From the NCBI RefSeq assembly GCF_001439635.1, contig NZ_LMBZ01000007.1, positions 37,621 through 101,620 on the forward strand: a stretch of DNA of 64,000 nt, in the 5' to 3' direction. This document shows, piece after piece, positions 1-9,149 of the stretch (within the stretch, counting starts at the first letter, position 1; every line of letters starts with the position of its first letter). The DNA is from Solibacillus cecembensis. GTDB lineage: Bacteria > Bacillota > Bacilli > Bacillales_A > Planococcaceae. The notes under the pieces are model-generated. The model was not told the DNA's origin and searched no databases. It was given only the letters and a program-made list of their open reading frames with translations. The position numbers were made by a program, and so were the translations under genes.

Positions 1-1
1 T

Positions 2-106
2 CTCGCTCCCCATCAAATTCCGATGGAGTTTGTGTTTGTTCATGAAATTGAAAAGCTGCCAAATGGAAAAGTAAGTAGAAAAAAACTTGGAGGCATACCA
101 GTATGA
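2..106 (+). CDS. asbC: 3' end of petrobactin adenylating enzyme AsbC (partial)
   Basis: Only the last 34 codons are present; the gene begins before the window. The reading frame ends in PNGKVSRKKL, the C-terminal motif of AMP-forming ligases that carries the catalytic lysine. Its stop codon overlaps the ATG of the carrier-protein gene that follows (ATGA), which shows translational coupling. In petrobactin synthesis AsbC adenylates 3,4-dihydroxybenzoate and loads it on AsbD. The identification rests on this motif and on the clear asbD-asbE-asbF genes downstream. Confidence 0.75.
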   Translation, partial: LAPHQIPMEFVFVHEIEKLPNGKVSRKKLGGIPV

Positions 107-360
107 CGAGACAACAATTGATGAAGAGCATCTATGATTTTATGGAAAATTCATTAGAGTTGCAGACACTTTCTTCTTTTAATGAAGATGCCCGGTTAAA
201 TGAGGATTTGTATATGGATTCAATTATGATCCTTCAACTGATTCTTCATTTAGAGTTGGATCATGGCATTTCCATTCCCGATGACATTCTCGTTCCTAAA
301 GATTTCAAAACAGTAGGAACACTAGCAAGTTTTTTAGAAAAACAGCAAAAAGTAGGATAA
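103..360 (+). CDS. asbD: Petrobactin aryl carrier protein AsbD
   Basis: An 85-residue acyl/aryl carrier protein, the usual size for the family. The phosphopantetheine attachment serine is in the DSI motif at about residue 40 (LYMDSIMIL). In the known pathway the holo-protein carries 3,4-dihydroxybenzoate as a thioester between AsbC (loading) and AsbE (transfer to the spermidine arm). It overlaps asbC by 4 bp and is followed after 13 bp by asbE with a GGAGG site, so it sits inside one operon. Identification is by domain plus context; the carrier domain alone would not be specific. Confidence 0.85.
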   Translation: MTRQQLMKSIYDFMENSLELQTLSSFNEDARLNEDLYMDSIMILQLILHLELDHGISIPDDILVPKDFKTVGTLASFLEKQQKVG

Positions 361-373
361 TCGGAGGAGAAAA

Positions 374-1348
374 ATGATAAAAGTTCATTGTTTTGTAAGC
401 TGTGTTTGTGAAGTTATTAAGAAAACGAAAGGCGTTGATCATAGACCCTACTATTTTGGGGTATGGGACGCAGATTTTGATGTGCTCGATAATGGGGTGC
501 TCTCATACCACTCAGATCGTATTGATCATCATTTCTTTCAAACATGGTATGAAATGCTCTATGGAATCAAGCTTTACAAATGGTATGACGAAGAACAATC
601 AAAACAAGAAAATATAAATAAGTTACTAAGGTTATTAGAAAATGAATCTCCACATCAACATGTGATGGTGATGCTGGATTTATCGATGCTTCCAGAGCGA
701 GAGAATAAATTTCATCAACGTCCATTTCCACATTATGTGATGCTAGAAGCTACAGAAAATGAAGCAGAGTGGTTGATGTATGACCCTGATTTTCGCTGGG
801 AAGGGATATTGCCGAAGGAGAGGATTTTAGATGCAATCCAAGAGCCAACTGTCGGAGGTGGCTATTACTTTGATTCCGAGACGATTATTACTCCAACTAC
901 AGAGACGGTTGAAGCCTATTTTAATACATGTATAAAGCATCATATTAATCCGTTGACAGAAGCAATTACCGAGATTATTAAAGAGCATATCGTAGGAAAA
1001 GAAAAGGAAAGTATGTCAAAACTTCCGACTGCATTAAAACAATTGCCAGTTTTAGCGATTAGAAAGTATGCATATGAACATGCGTTTGCATTTTTTTGGG
1101 AAGCTCTTGGCCGTGATGAGGAAGGCTTTGAAACATGGTGTGATGAAATTGAGCGTCTAGTGAATGGTTATACAACGATTCAGTATCGAGCAATGAAACT
1201 TACGATGACACAAGATTTGTTATTAGCTGAAGATATTTATGTGAAGTTGGAAGAGCAAAATCTACTTGAGTTCAAGATTAAGCAAGGATTACAAGAATGT
1301 TTTCAAGCATGGTTAACATTACAGCACAAGAAAGAGGTCATGTTATGA
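374..1348 (+). CDS. asbE: Petrobactin biosynthesis protein AsbE
   Basis: A 324-residue cytosolic protein matching the length of Bacillus AsbE (about 327). The N-terminal part (VHCFVSCVCEV, then YYFGVWDADF) and the mid-section (HQHVMVMLDLSMLP) fit the AsbE family. AsbE catalyses condensation of the AsbD-bound dihydroxybenzoyl group with the free amine of the spermidine-citrate backbone. A GGAGG site lies just before the ATG. Its stop overlaps the asbF start (ATGA). Sequence memory and operon position agree, so confidence is good although there is no textbook catalytic motif to point at. Confidence 0.85.
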   Translation: MIKVHCFVSCVCEVIKKTKGVDHRPYYFGVWDADFDVLDNGVLSYHSDRIDHHFFQTWYEMLYGIKLYKWYDEEQSKQENINKLLRLLENESPHQHVMVMLDLSMLPERENKFHQRPFPHYVMLEATENEAEWLMYDPDFRWEGILPKERILDAIQEPTVGGGYYFDSETIITPTTETVEAYFNTCIKHHINPLTEAITEIIKEHIVGKEKESMSKLPTALKQLPVLAIRKYAYEHAFAFFWEALGRDEEGFETWCDEIERLVNGYTTIQYRAMKLTMTQDLLLAEDIYVKLEEQNLLEFKIKQGLQECFQAWLTLQHKKEVML

Positions 1349-2169
1349 AATTATCTATCTGTACTATCTCGTTTAGGCACCATCTCCACTCGATTGATCA
1401 ATTAGCTGACTTTGCAAAAACTCAAGGTTTTCAAGGAATCGAGCTCTGGGGTGTTCATGCAAAAAACTTGGCAGATGAACTTCATTATGGAGCAGGTTGG
1501 CTAAGCTCCTACGGTTTGGAAACGAGCATGCTTAGTGATTATTTGCCATTAGAAGCACCAATTTCTGAGATGATGGCTGAAACAGAGAAGTTATCTTCAC
1601 TTGCAAAGCGTTGGGGAACGAACAAGATTCGTACATTTGTAGGAAAACAGGGCAGTTCAGACACGAGTAAGAAAGAAAGGGAAGAACTTACTTTCAGACT
1701 TAGAATGCTCTGTGATTACCTTGAGTCAAAAGGACAATATTTACTTGTTGAAACTCATCCAAACACATTGACAGATAATCTACCTTCAACGATGCAGTTA
1801 CTTGAAGAAATGAATCACTCAAGCCTAAGAGTGAACTTTGACGTTTTGCATATATGGGAATCAGGTATAAAACCTATTGTCGCCATGAACCAACTTCTTC
1901 CTTATATCTCACATTTTCACTTTAAAAATATTGCCTCACGTGCACAACTTGGTGTTTTTTCTCCAAACAATGTTTATGCTGCATCAGGGTCTAGAGAAGG
2001 GATGGTTCCATTGTTTGAAGGTGCAATTGATTATTATGAATTCCTATCGGATGTACTCCCAATCGTGGATGTAGATGCGTCATTGGAATGGTTCGGATCG
2101 AATGTGAAAAGCGTATTAGCGAAAGATATTCAGGAGGTTAAGAAGGCGTTGCAGTTGGTACAAATATAA
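1345..2169 (+). CDS. asbF: 3-dehydroshikimate dehydratase AsbF
   Basis: A 274-residue TIM-barrel sugar-isomerase-like enzyme that converts 3-dehydroshikimate into 3,4-dihydroxybenzoate, the catechol of petrobactin. Family landmarks are all present: the start MKLSICTISFRHH, FQGIELWGVHA, NKIRTFVGKQGS, LVETHPNTLTD with a metal-binding glutamate, HIWESG, HFHFKNI and SLEWFG near the end. The start chosen is the ATG overlapping the asbE stop, preceded by GAAAGAGG; a reading 16 codons longer lacks support because AsbF proteins begin MK.S.CTISFRH. This is the last gene of the operon. Confidence 0.95.
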   Translation: MKLSICTISFRHHLHSIDQLADFAKTQGFQGIELWGVHAKNLADELHYGAGWLSSYGLETSMLSDYLPLEAPISEMMAETEKLSSLAKRWGTNKIRTFVGKQGSSDTSKKEREELTFRLRMLCDYLESKGQYLLVETHPNTLTDNLPSTMQLLEEMNHSSLRVNFDVLHIWESGIKPIVAMNQLLPYISHFHFKNIASRAQLGVFSPNNVYAASGSREGMVPLFEGAIDYYEFLSDVLPIVDVDASLEWFGSNVKSVLAKDIQEVKKALQLVQI

Positions 2170-2675
2170 TAAAAGGTTGTTTAAAATATATATTGATTAT
2201 GTAAAAATTGAGTTTTTTTAGCTACCCACTGTTACAGCAGTAGTGTATTTGATAATTTGGCTATTGTGGTTGCATTAGGAGTAATTCTAGGGCCTTATTG
2301 AGTGACATAAACCATAAAATTCCCACAAAATAACCCTAAACTTCCCCTCCCAATATTAACAAGGCTTAAAGCCATTTTATAGAGTGAACTAAACGAATTA
2401 TTATACGAAATTTGTATACTTGGTTGGATATGTACATGAACACAATTGAAAATAGACCTATAAAAAGAGGGGGCTGTAAGAATATATTTTAATATTGCTT
2501 CAAAACTTTAATATTTAGACTAGAAACTGACAACTTCTAACCAAATGAAGTTGTCAGTTTTTGCTTAATAGATTTAATCTAATCTGTTTTTTTTGAAGTA
2601 ATCCACTCTTTGTTAAATTTAAAAATAACTTTCTGTTCAAATGAGCCTGTAACGCAAACGAAGGAGGAAGGAAAA
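2170..2675. other. Gene-poor spacer after the asb operon
   Basis: About 500 bp without a convincing gene. Short open stretches are broken by stops in all frames and look like worn remnants. A rho-independent terminator-like hairpin lies at 2524-2562. Confidence 0.5.
2524..2562 (+). terminator. Terminator-like hairpin
   Basis: The arms AAACTGACAACTTC and GAAGTTGTCAGTTT are perfectly complementary over 14 bp with a 9-nt loop and end in a T run. It lies over 350 bp after asbF, so it either ends a long read-through transcript or belonged to a lost gene. Confidence 0.7.
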
Positions 2676-2849
2676 ATGGCACAATTATTGAATGAAACAG
2701 GTCGAATTGAAATCCGTGAATTACTAAAAAAGGCTCGTAAAGCTAGAATTATCGATGCAGTATTCCATACAGATGAAAAAATAGGTAAGTACACGGACAT
2801 TGAATTAATGAGCTATCAAGCAGCCTTCGTTAATCGTACTTTTAAATAA
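2676..2849 (+). CDS. Small conserved-looking protein of unknown function (57 aa)
   Basis: Begins at the ATG placed 6 nt after a strong AAGGAGGAAGG site; the longer upstream reading has no comparable site. The 57-residue product is charged and likely helical (ETGRIEIRELLKKARKARIIDAVF), with no signal peptide or membrane segment. I do not recognise the family. The strong ribosome binding site and clean coding pattern argue that it is a real small gene rather than chance. Confidence 0.6.
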   Translation: MAQLLNETGRIEIRELLKKARKARIIDAVFHTDEKIGKYTDIELMSYQAAFVNRTFK

Positions 2850-2955
2850 AAATCAGTAAAGCCCGTCGCACTTTAAAAATCAAGTGTTCCCCTTTAAGTA
2901 GACAGTGGAATAATAAAAACACATCATTAAGTGAAAACAGACTTTCATGAGAAAA

Positions 2956-3007
2956 CTCCCCATTGGATAAACAGATTTTATTTTTTATCTGTTAACCTAA
3001 AGGGGAG
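2956..3007. repeat. Long imperfect inverted repeat
   Basis: CTCCCC at 2956-2961 pairs with GGGGAG at 3002-3007, and an inner arm around ATAAACAGAT pairs with ATCTGTTA, over a T-rich loop. It lies between the small gene and the 3' end of the minus-strand chemoreceptor. It could act as a terminator on either strand or be a remnant of a small mobile element. Confidence 0.45.
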
Positions 3008-3121
3008 CATATCATACAATACACGCTTTTCAACGAAAGGTGTTTTTATTTGTCTCATTTTTTTGGGTAAGTGCTCGGCTCGTCATCAGAGAAATCTGTA
3101 GTGCTTTGTATTTTATTCGAT

Positions 3122-4822
3122 TTACACTCTAAATTTAGACACTATTTCTTGTAATTCAGATGATAACTCACCTAATACCCGTGCGGAAGTTGAAATTTCT
3201 TCCATCGTTGCGTTTTGCTCTTCTGCAGCTGCAGCAACCGTTTGGGCCTTATCAGACGAACTTTCTGACAAAGTAGAAACTTCGTATATTTGCCCTTTAA
3301 TGCTAATTGTATTCGCATTTAACTGTTCAATAACAGCAGAAATATTTTCTGTTTGATTTGTTACTCCTTCTATCATTGAAGAAATACTGTGGAAATTATC
3401 TTCTGATTTCTTCACAAATATCATACCTTCATTTACATTTGTAGTCGATTTCTCCATAGCATTTATTGCTTCCGTAACTTCCTGTTGAATCGACACAATT
3501 ACCTCACGAATTTGATTGGTTGCCACGGATGAATCTTCGGCTAATTTTCGGACTTCATCTGCTACCACAGCAAAACCTTTGCCGTATTCTCCAGCCCTTG
3601 CGGCCTCAATAGCGGCGTTTAATGCTAGTAGGTTTGTTTGATCTGCAATCACAGTAATTAGCCCTACAATTTGACTTATTTCAGTTGATTTTTCTCCTAA
3701 CGATTGAACGACATTTGATGTCATTTCAGTGGAACGTTGAATATTCATCATTTGTTTCATCGTTTGATCCATCATAGATGCCCCTACAGATGTATACTCC
3801 TTAGTAGATATAGCTAGATCAAATACCGATTGAACTGAGGAAGTTGCATGCTCCATACCTGTTACCATTTCTGTAATTGCTTCATTGCTAGTTTTGGCTC
3901 CCTGAACTTGCTGATCCGCCCCTTCGGAAACATCTACCATAGCACTTGTAATTTGTTCTGTCGCTTTACTTGTTTCTTCCGCACTTGCAGAAAGTTCTTC
4001 AGAAGTAGTAACTACAGTTTGGATATGTTCTTGTAAACTCCTTAACATTCCTTTCAGATGTGCTAGCATGATATTAAAATCTATCCCCAATTGACCAATT
4101 TCATCTTTATTTTTAATATTTACTGGTTCTATTGTTAAATTGCCATCTGCTAATTGTTTAACTTGTTCTGAAAGCAATTCAACAGGCCTCTTAATAGAAT
4201 GTATAAAGAAAACATTAATCCCAATCGTTAGTATGAAGGTAATCAAACTAGCTACAATTAAAATAATAAAAGTTCTATTAAAATCAGCTGTTCCTTCATT
4301 GCGAATGTCTTCTGATTGCTGTTTGAGTAAAGCGAATAAAACTTCGATGTTTTCCTGCGTTTTATCAAATAGAAGGTCTACCTCATAATACTTTTGTGTT
4401 GCTTGTTCCATATTACCAGCATTGCTTAGACGAATAACTTCATTATTTTGCTCAATTAAGTTAGCCCAGTTTGACATAAGCAAATTTAACGTTTCTATTC
4501 CTTTTTTTGTTTCCACGATTTTTTCATAAGATTTGAACGAATCTTCTATCTGCTTATTAATTACGGCTACTTCTTCTGCATATTTTTCTTTATAAGGTAG
4601 ATCTATAGCCAACAGATTCTTTTGAGTACTAATAAACATGTCATCAGTTTGATTGTTTAATTTGGTGATCATTGCTATTTCGGGCATTACAACGTCATTA
4701 ATAGTTGTTGTATTCTTATTTAAGTTAAAAGCACTACTAATTGAAATAACACACATTAATAAAATTAGTAACATAATAACCGAAAATGAAATACCTACTT
4801 TTTTTCCTATTGTCCATTTCAT
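3122..4822 (-). CDS. Methyl-accepting chemotaxis protein
   Basis: A 566-residue chemoreceptor of the two-TM class. TM1 is at about residues 11-31, then a roughly 155-residue helical periplasm-facing sensor of four-helix-bundle type, TM2 around 185-207 ([14 protein letters not shown]), a HAMP linker, and the long cytoplasmic signalling coiled coil. The conserved hairpin tip that contacts CheA/CheW is clear ([20 protein letters not shown], then DEVRKLAE). An AGGAGG site sits just before the ATG. Nothing in the sensor tells the ligand. No che genes are nearby, so it works with a chemotaxis system elsewhere. Confidence 0.95.
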   Translation of the reverse strand: MKWTIGKKVGISFSVIMLLILLMCVISISSAFNLNKNTTTINDVVMPEIAMITKLNNQTDDMFISTQKNLLAIDLPYKEKYAEEVAVINKQIEDSFKSYEKIVETKKGIETLNLLMSNWANLIEQNNEVIRLSNAGNMEQATQKYYEVDLLFDKTQENIEVLFALLKQQSEDIRNEGTADFNRTFIILIVASLITFILTIGINVFFIHSIKRPVELLSEQVKQLADGNLTIEPVNIKNKDEIGQLGIDFNIMLAHLKGMLRSLQEHIQTVVTTSEELSASAEETSKATEQITSAMVDVSEGADQQVQGAKTSNEAITEMVTGMEHATSSVQSVFDLAISTKEYTSVGASMMDQTMKQMMNIQRSTEMTSNVVQSLGEKSTEISQIVGLITVIADQTNLLALNAAIEAARAGEYGKGFAVVADEVRKLAEDSSVATNQIREVIVSIQQEVTEAINAMEKSTTNVNEGMIFVKKSEDNFHSISSMIEGVTNQTENISAVIEQLNANTISIKGQIYEVSTLSESSSDKAQTVAAAAEEQNATMEEISTSARVLGELSSELQEIVSKFRV

Positions 4823-5019
4823 AGACTTTCCTCCTGAAGGTATGTAGATACCTCTATATTATTTCTTTACTACGTTAAATATATCGACTTTAAAGAATGA
4901 TTATTTAGTCCTTTACAAAACCTTTACAAATACCTAGTTTATAGGTGAAAAAAATAAAAAACTGACATTTTCAAGTTTACGAACGCTTCGTTCCCGCCAT
5001 GGATTAACGAAAATAATAG

Positions 5020-5462
5020 GACGCTAATTTATAAAGAAGATAGTGAATATGCATTCAATTAATCTCGCTCGGAGTTCAAGAGACGGAAATTTTACAATAG
5101 ATGAAACTGAAGAATATTCAACCAGAAACGTTTGCTGGCTAAAGACAAAATTCATGTTGTGAAATGGGTTAAAATTGACAAGAATTCCAGTGATGTGATT
5201 GTGGCAACAGCTGGTGAAGATATAGAAATACGATACGCAAATCGAGCAATAAAAACTCATATTGAAAATATGCTTTTGAACCGAACGAATCAAGGTTCAT
5301 AAAAATGGTGTAGGGATAAAATTAGAAAACGTAGAGGATTTAACTTATGGTAAAATAGAAACTGCAGTCAGGGAATCGCTTGAAGGAGTTATTGGTGATG
5401 TTCCAGCTAGAATTGCAGCTGGTGTAATTAGAGAAGCTATTGAAGTACTTTCTCCAGTTTAA
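5020..5462 (+). pseudogene. Decayed gene of unknown function, several frameshifts
   Basis: Coding-like sequence continues through three frames. One frame reads DGNFTIDETEEYSTRNVCWL near 5080-5140, the next KDKIHVVKWVKIDKNSSD and a hydrophilic stretch to a stop near 5300, and the third KNGVGIKLENVEDLTYGK up to a clean stop at 5460-5462. Joined, they would give a protein of about 130 residues or more. No start with a ribosome binding site is left. I do not recognise the family. The intact gene at 5493 follows after 30 bp and may have formed a pair with it. Confidence 0.5.
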
Positions 5463-5492
5463 GAAAAAATATAATAGTTAGTGTGGTGTGAC

Positions 5493-5921
5493 ATGTCTAA
5501 GATTTTAGAATTAGAAGATAAAATAGAAAAAATAAAACCACAAATTGATAGAATTGATGAAACTGTTTACAATTTGACTCAAAAGCTTGAAAAGATAACT
5601 GATCTATTAATAGATCTTGTTGAAAAGAAGAATAGTTTAACTATTCTTGATTTTGAATATGTTTTATTAAAATTAAATATTCCTGGAATTAAATATCATG
5701 AATTACCTATGTTAATTAGTAGAAGTCAACTACAGCTTAAAAGAACAGGTAAATTTCCTACTTTACAAGAATTCCATCAAAAAGTGATTGAAATTTATGA
5801 ACTTACTGATGAGGATCAAAAAATTTTCACGCCAGAAGTAACGAAAAATGTATTAGTAAAATTCATGAATTATGAAGAAGATTATTTAACAGTTTGTAAA
5901 ATGATTCTTTCAACAAAGTAA
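5493..5921 (+). CDS. Hypothetical protein with N-terminal coiled coil
   Basis: A 142-residue soluble protein. Residues 1-45 form a strong heptad-like coiled coil (LELEDKIEKIKPQIDRIDE and following). The rest is a globular helical domain (ILDFEYVLLKLNIPG, then KFPTLQEFHQKVIEIYELT). There is no signal peptide. The ATG at 5493 is preferred to a start 4 codons upstream, but neither has a good ribosome binding site. It follows the decayed gene by 30 bp and is closed by a terminator at 5929-5976. Family not recognised. Confidence 0.6.
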   Translation: MSKILELEDKIEKIKPQIDRIDETVYNLTQKLEKITDLLIDLVEKKNSLTILDFEYVLLKLNIPGIKYHELPMLISRSQLQLKRTGKFPTLQEFHQKVIEIYELTDEDQKIFTPEVTKNVLVKFMNYEEDYLTVCKMILSTK

Positions 5922-5928
5922 TTTATAG

Positions 5929-5976
5929 AGTGCGCTTATCTACGATGAAAATCGAGAAAAGTGTGCTCTTTTTTAT
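5929..5976 (+). terminator. Rho-independent terminator
   Basis: GAGTGCGCTT pairs, with G:U wobbles, with AAGTGTGCTC and is followed by seven T residues, 8 bp after the coiled-coil protein gene. Confidence 0.75.
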
Positions 5977-6049
5977 TTTACAATGCTATAAACAGAAATT
6001 TGTGGGTAGTGGTCGCCAGACAAGCCCCAAATACAATAAATTTTTTTGT

Positions 6050-6095
6050 GTTCACCTTAAAGTGAACTGACCCCATAAAGTGAGACAAATACAAA
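6050..6095. mobile_element. Possible remnant of an IS3-type insertion-sequence end
   Basis: The stretch TGAACTGACCCCATAAAG with the following TGAGAC resembles terminal inverted repeats of IS3/IS150-group elements (TG-rich start, CCCC, AAAG..AGAC). A short palindrome GTTCAC/GTGAAC overlaps it at 6050-6067. No transposase frame or second end is visible, so at most a solo end remains. Weak call from pattern memory only. Confidence 0.3.
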
Positions 6096-6302
6096 CGCCT
6101 TTAAGTTGAAAAACGGGTATTGTATACTTATAAACAACTTGGAGGTAACCCTTTATTTTTCGTAATAAAAATTCTATAATTCTCTCTTCTCTTATTATAG
6201 ATTTAATGTAGTATAATATTACAAAATATGAATTACTCAATATATCCAAAGTTATTAGTATATGCTGATTTTGGGATAGTTGAACCAATGGAGGAAATTA
6301 TT

Positions 6303-8009
6303 TTGAAAAACTTTTCAATTAAAAAGAAAATTCTAACTCTCATTACGTCCGCTGTTATTTTTTTGCTAATTATTTCAGGTGGTGGTTTTTACTATATAAA
6401 CGATATGGCAGATAAATCCAGCGAAATGTACGACGAGTCACTTTTGCCAATTCAATATATCGGACAAATTCGAACTGACATTCGTGCGATGGATTCTTTC
6501 GTTTTAGAGCTCATGATTACTACGGATGCAAATAGTAATGCCGACCTACAGACAAACATCTCAGATAGGGCTGAAAGTATTAAAGACTCAATCGTGAAAT
6601 TCGAAGCCTCTTACAATGGAATTGAAGATGAACAAAAACTGTTAGAATCTCTTAAATCTAATACCGAGGGTTATTTGAGCGCAATGGCAGATGTTATTGA
6701 TTTGGCTAGTCAGAACCAAAACGACGAAGCCTATTCTATGTACACTACAACTTTAGCTGATTTTGGTGAGAATATGGCAAGTGATGCACTCAATATTATG
6801 ACTCTATGTTCTGAAGGTGCCGAACAGCTGAATGAAGCAAATAAACAAAGTCTATTCACTACTATGCTTATTTCTGCCATTCTCTCTGTTGTAGCTATTA
6901 TTTTCTTTATTACATTGGCAACATGGATTGTACGTTTAATTGTAAATCCAGTTAAAGAGTTGCAGGTTAATATGTTAAAGGCAGGCGACGGTGATTTGAC
7001 TGTGCAAGGTACCTATTCATCCAAGGATGAAATCGGTCAATTAACTCAATCATTTAATTCGATGATTAATAATATTCGTAATACGGTAACAAAAGTCACT
7101 GAAACTGCTAATCATGTAGCCGCAGCATCTGAAGAATTGAATGTTAATGCAGCAGAAACTACAAAGGCAACAGAGATGGTTGTGAATACGATGGAAACTA
7201 TCGCTCATGGATCAGTAGAGCAACTAAATAATGTTTCTAACACACTCAATACCGTCAAAGAGCTTTCAACAGGTGTTCAACAAGTGGCTGGAAATGCTCA
7301 AGCTGTAAGCGAACTTTCAGGAGATTCATTGTCCTTGGTGATAAATGGTATAAATGCAGCGAATCAAATGAATCAACAAATGTTGGACATCACAGAACGA
7401 GTAAAAGGCTTATCTGAAGTTGTCGACTTGTTAGGAAAACGTTCTAATGAAATTGGTCAAATTATTGATTCGATTACAGCGATTGCCGAACAAACTAATT
7501 TACTTGCTTTAAATGCTGCCATTGAGGCTGCACGTGCTGGGGATCATGGTAAGGGTTTTGCGGTAGTTGCAGATGAGGTCAGGAAACTAGCAGAACAGTC
7601 TGCTGTTTCTTCAAACCAAATTGAAGCATTGATTTCAGAGACACAGAAAGATACTTATAAGGCTGTTGAATCAATGAAGTTAGTAACAACGGAAGTTAAA
7701 GAAGGGATTAAAACAACAGAAAATACACGTACAACTTTCGCTTCAATTCAAGGTGCCATTCAAAATGTTACGATGCAAGTAGAAGAAGTTTCTGCAGCGG
7801 TCGAGCAAATGGCAGCAGGAACTGAAGTAATTGTTGGTAGTATGAATACGATCCACTCCATAACTAAATCCACTACAGCCGGCACAGAGAGTATTTCTGC
7901 TAGGTCTGAAGAACAAATGGCATCAATGGAGGAAATTTCATCATCTGCTTATGCACTAGCAAACTTGGCAGAAGAGTTAAGAGACTTGGCAGCTCAATTC
8001 CGAGTTTAA
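6303..8009 (+). CDS. Methyl-accepting chemotaxis protein
   Basis: A 568-residue two-TM chemoreceptor. The start chosen is TTG at 6303, 8 nt after GGAGG, giving the usual short N-terminus [13 protein letters not shown]; the upstream ATG readings have no such site. TM1 is about residues 10-30, the sensor is a helical bundle to about 180, TM2 about 185-210, then HAMP ([19 protein letters not shown]) and the signalling domain. The kinase-contact tip is conserved ([20 protein letters not shown]). It is transcribed towards its own terminator and is not an obvious recent duplicate of the receptor at 3122, since the sensors differ. Confidence 0.93.
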   Translation: MKNFSIKKKILTLITSAVIFLLIISGGGFYYINDMADKSSEMYDESLLPIQYIGQIRTDIRAMDSFVLELMITTDANSNADLQTNISDRAESIKDSIVKFEASYNGIEDEQKLLESLKSNTEGYLSAMADVIDLASQNQNDEAYSMYTTTLADFGENMASDALNIMTLCSEGAEQLNEANKQSLFTTMLISAILSVVAIIFFITLATWIVRLIVNPVKELQVNMLKAGDGDLTVQGTYSSKDEIGQLTQSFNSMINNIRNTVTKVTETANHVAAASEELNVNAAETTKATEMVVNTMETIAHGSVEQLNNVSNTLNTVKELSTGVQQVAGNAQAVSELSGDSLSLVINGINAANQMNQQMLDITERVKGLSEVVDLLGKRSNEIGQIIDSITAIAEQTNLLALNAAIEAARAGDHGKGFAVVADEVRKLAEQSAVSSNQIEALISETQKDTYKAVESMKLVTTEVKEGIKTTENTRTTFASIQGAIQNVTMQVEEVSAAVEQMAAGTEVIVGSMNTIHSITKSTTAGTESISARSEEQMASMEEISSSAYALANLAEELRDLAAQFRV

Positions 8010-8033
8010 TATGATTATATAAGTCATATAATA

Positions 8034-8075
8034 AAGAAGTGGCTAGATCATTTTTTGATCTAAACCGCTTCTTTT
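8034..8075 (+). terminator. Rho-independent terminator of the chemoreceptor gene
   Basis: AAGAAGTGG..TAGATCA pairs with TGATCTA..CCGCTTCTT, followed by T residues, 25 bp after the stop codon. Confidence 0.8.
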
Positions 8076-8525
8076 CCTTATCATATCTATTGGTATACCT
8101 TTTCCGTGAGGAATGGCTTCAGCCTTTGTTCTGCCGACTTCACCTGAGCTTCAGACCCCATAATCTGTCCATTATGACGCATGCAGGAGTATTAATGATA
8201 GTTTCAAAATACATGGTTTTGTCATTCCTATCCTCGGTTATAAAGTTAGGATTCCCGAAAGAATCCCTTGTTTTTTCACACATTAGTGCTTATAACAAAA
8301 CTTGTCGCGCTGCTGCGTTAGTTTAAGTACATTACTTCACAATCTTCATTACAGTAATGTTAATATAAATATCCAATTAAAGGTTAACGATCATTTTTTT
8401 AAAGCGATAAGTGCATGGTCATTTTTATTTGTAGAAAAAACATAATATTGTCCAAAAAGAAATTTTGCCACATTATGTAGAATATCTAATCCTTATATTG
8501 TAAATTTGAAACAGAGGGTGAGATT
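8076..8525. other. Spacer with no recognisable intact gene
   Basis: About 450 bp. The middle part (8090-8330) has no ORF with a ribosome binding site on either strand; its slightly richer base composition suggests a worn remnant of something transferred. An inverted repeat ACATAAT/ATTATGT spans about 8450-8485. Confidence 0.4.
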
Positions 8526-8732
8526 ATGTACAAATACAAATTTATAACGAATTGGGGAGTAACTTTGTCGTTTGAGAGTAAATATCAGATCGATGATATT
8601 GCACCAGTGGTTTTTTCAGATGGCACTACGTTTATCTGATTCGAGGATAATGAAATTGTGATTAAATTAACAGAAATAAAACATGCAGAGGTAAACGGTG
8701 TCAAATATCAAATTAAAACGTATGCAAATTAA
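8526..8732 (+). pseudogene. Small gene interrupted by one in-frame TGA
   Basis: A 69-codon reading frame starts at ATG 8526, 6 nt after GAGGGTGAG, and ends at TAA 8730. It is interrupted once by TGA at 8637-8639 (codon 38). Before the stop it reads MYKYKFITNWGVTLSFESKY and onward, after it FEDNEIVIKLTEIKHAEVNG and onward. Frame, composition and the downstream terminator all fit one short beta-rich protein of about 68 residues. TGG or CGA would restore it with one change. Function unknown. Confidence 0.6.
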
Positions 8733-8738
8733 AAAATA

Positions 8739-8771
8739 GACCTCTACGAAATTTGTGGAGGGCTGTTTTTA
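8739..8771 (+). terminator. Rho-independent terminator
   Basis: CCTCTAC pairs with GTGGAGG across a 7-nt loop, followed by GCTGTTTTT, directly after the interrupted small gene. Confidence 0.65.
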
Positions 8772-8903
8772 TTTCACATTTTAATCTTGTCGTCTCAATT
8801 CACTGCACGTTATTTTAAATGAAACTATGAGTTTTAAATAATTCGTCACATATCCGTCACGCAACAGTAAAAATGATTCAATTTTAGGTTTGTTTTATGG
8901 AAT

Positions 8904-8942
8904 AAAAAAAGCTGAAAACCCTTATTAATAAAGGCTTTCAGC
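8904..8942 (-). terminator. Terminator of the tRNA-Val gene
   Basis: Read on the minus strand, GCTGAAAGCC pairs imperfectly with GGGTTTTCAGC and is followed by seven T residues. It lies 5 nt beyond the 3' end of the tRNA. Confidence 0.8.
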
Positions 8943-8946
8943 GTGA

Positions 8947-9019
8947 TGGTCCCGACTGGTCTCGAACCAGCGACCCCCACCTTGTCGAGGTGGTGCTCTC
9001 CCAACTGAGCTACAAGACC
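8947..9019 (-). tRNA. tRNA-Val (anticodon GAC), with C at position 33
   Basis: A complete 73-nt cloverleaf without encoded CCA. Acceptor arm GGTCTTG/CGGGACC, D arm GCTC/GAGC, anticodon arm CCACC/GGTGG, T arm with loop TTCGAGA, discriminator A. The anticodon loop reads TCGACAA, so positions 34-36 are GAC (valine, GUC/GUU codons). Position 33, almost always U in bacteria, is C here. It is an isolated tRNA gene on the minus strand with its own terminator. The odd base 33 could reduce ribosomal function or mark a degenerate extra copy. Confidence 0.9.
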
Positions 9020-9149
9020 GTGATAAGATACAAAAATCTTGTTCTTATTTATCATCATAGCATTTTAGTTGGAAGAGGTACATAGAAAACTACTAATTTA
9101 ACTTTTTATGTTATTTCTATATGGAATGATCGCACATACCTCTTATGCA

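Noticed and set aside
1297..1344. Longer AsbF reading starting inside asbE
   Set aside because: AsbF proteins begin at MKLSICTISFRH and the ATGA overlap with the asbE stop is typical of this operon.
3848..5293. Open frames antisense to the first chemoreceptor and across the decayed gene
   Set aside because: They mirror the coding frame on the other strand, lack ribosome binding sites and have unnatural residue composition.
8039..8326. A 95-codon open frame after the second chemoreceptor
   Set aside because: It starts inside the terminator, has no ribosome binding site and reads as a non-coding composition.
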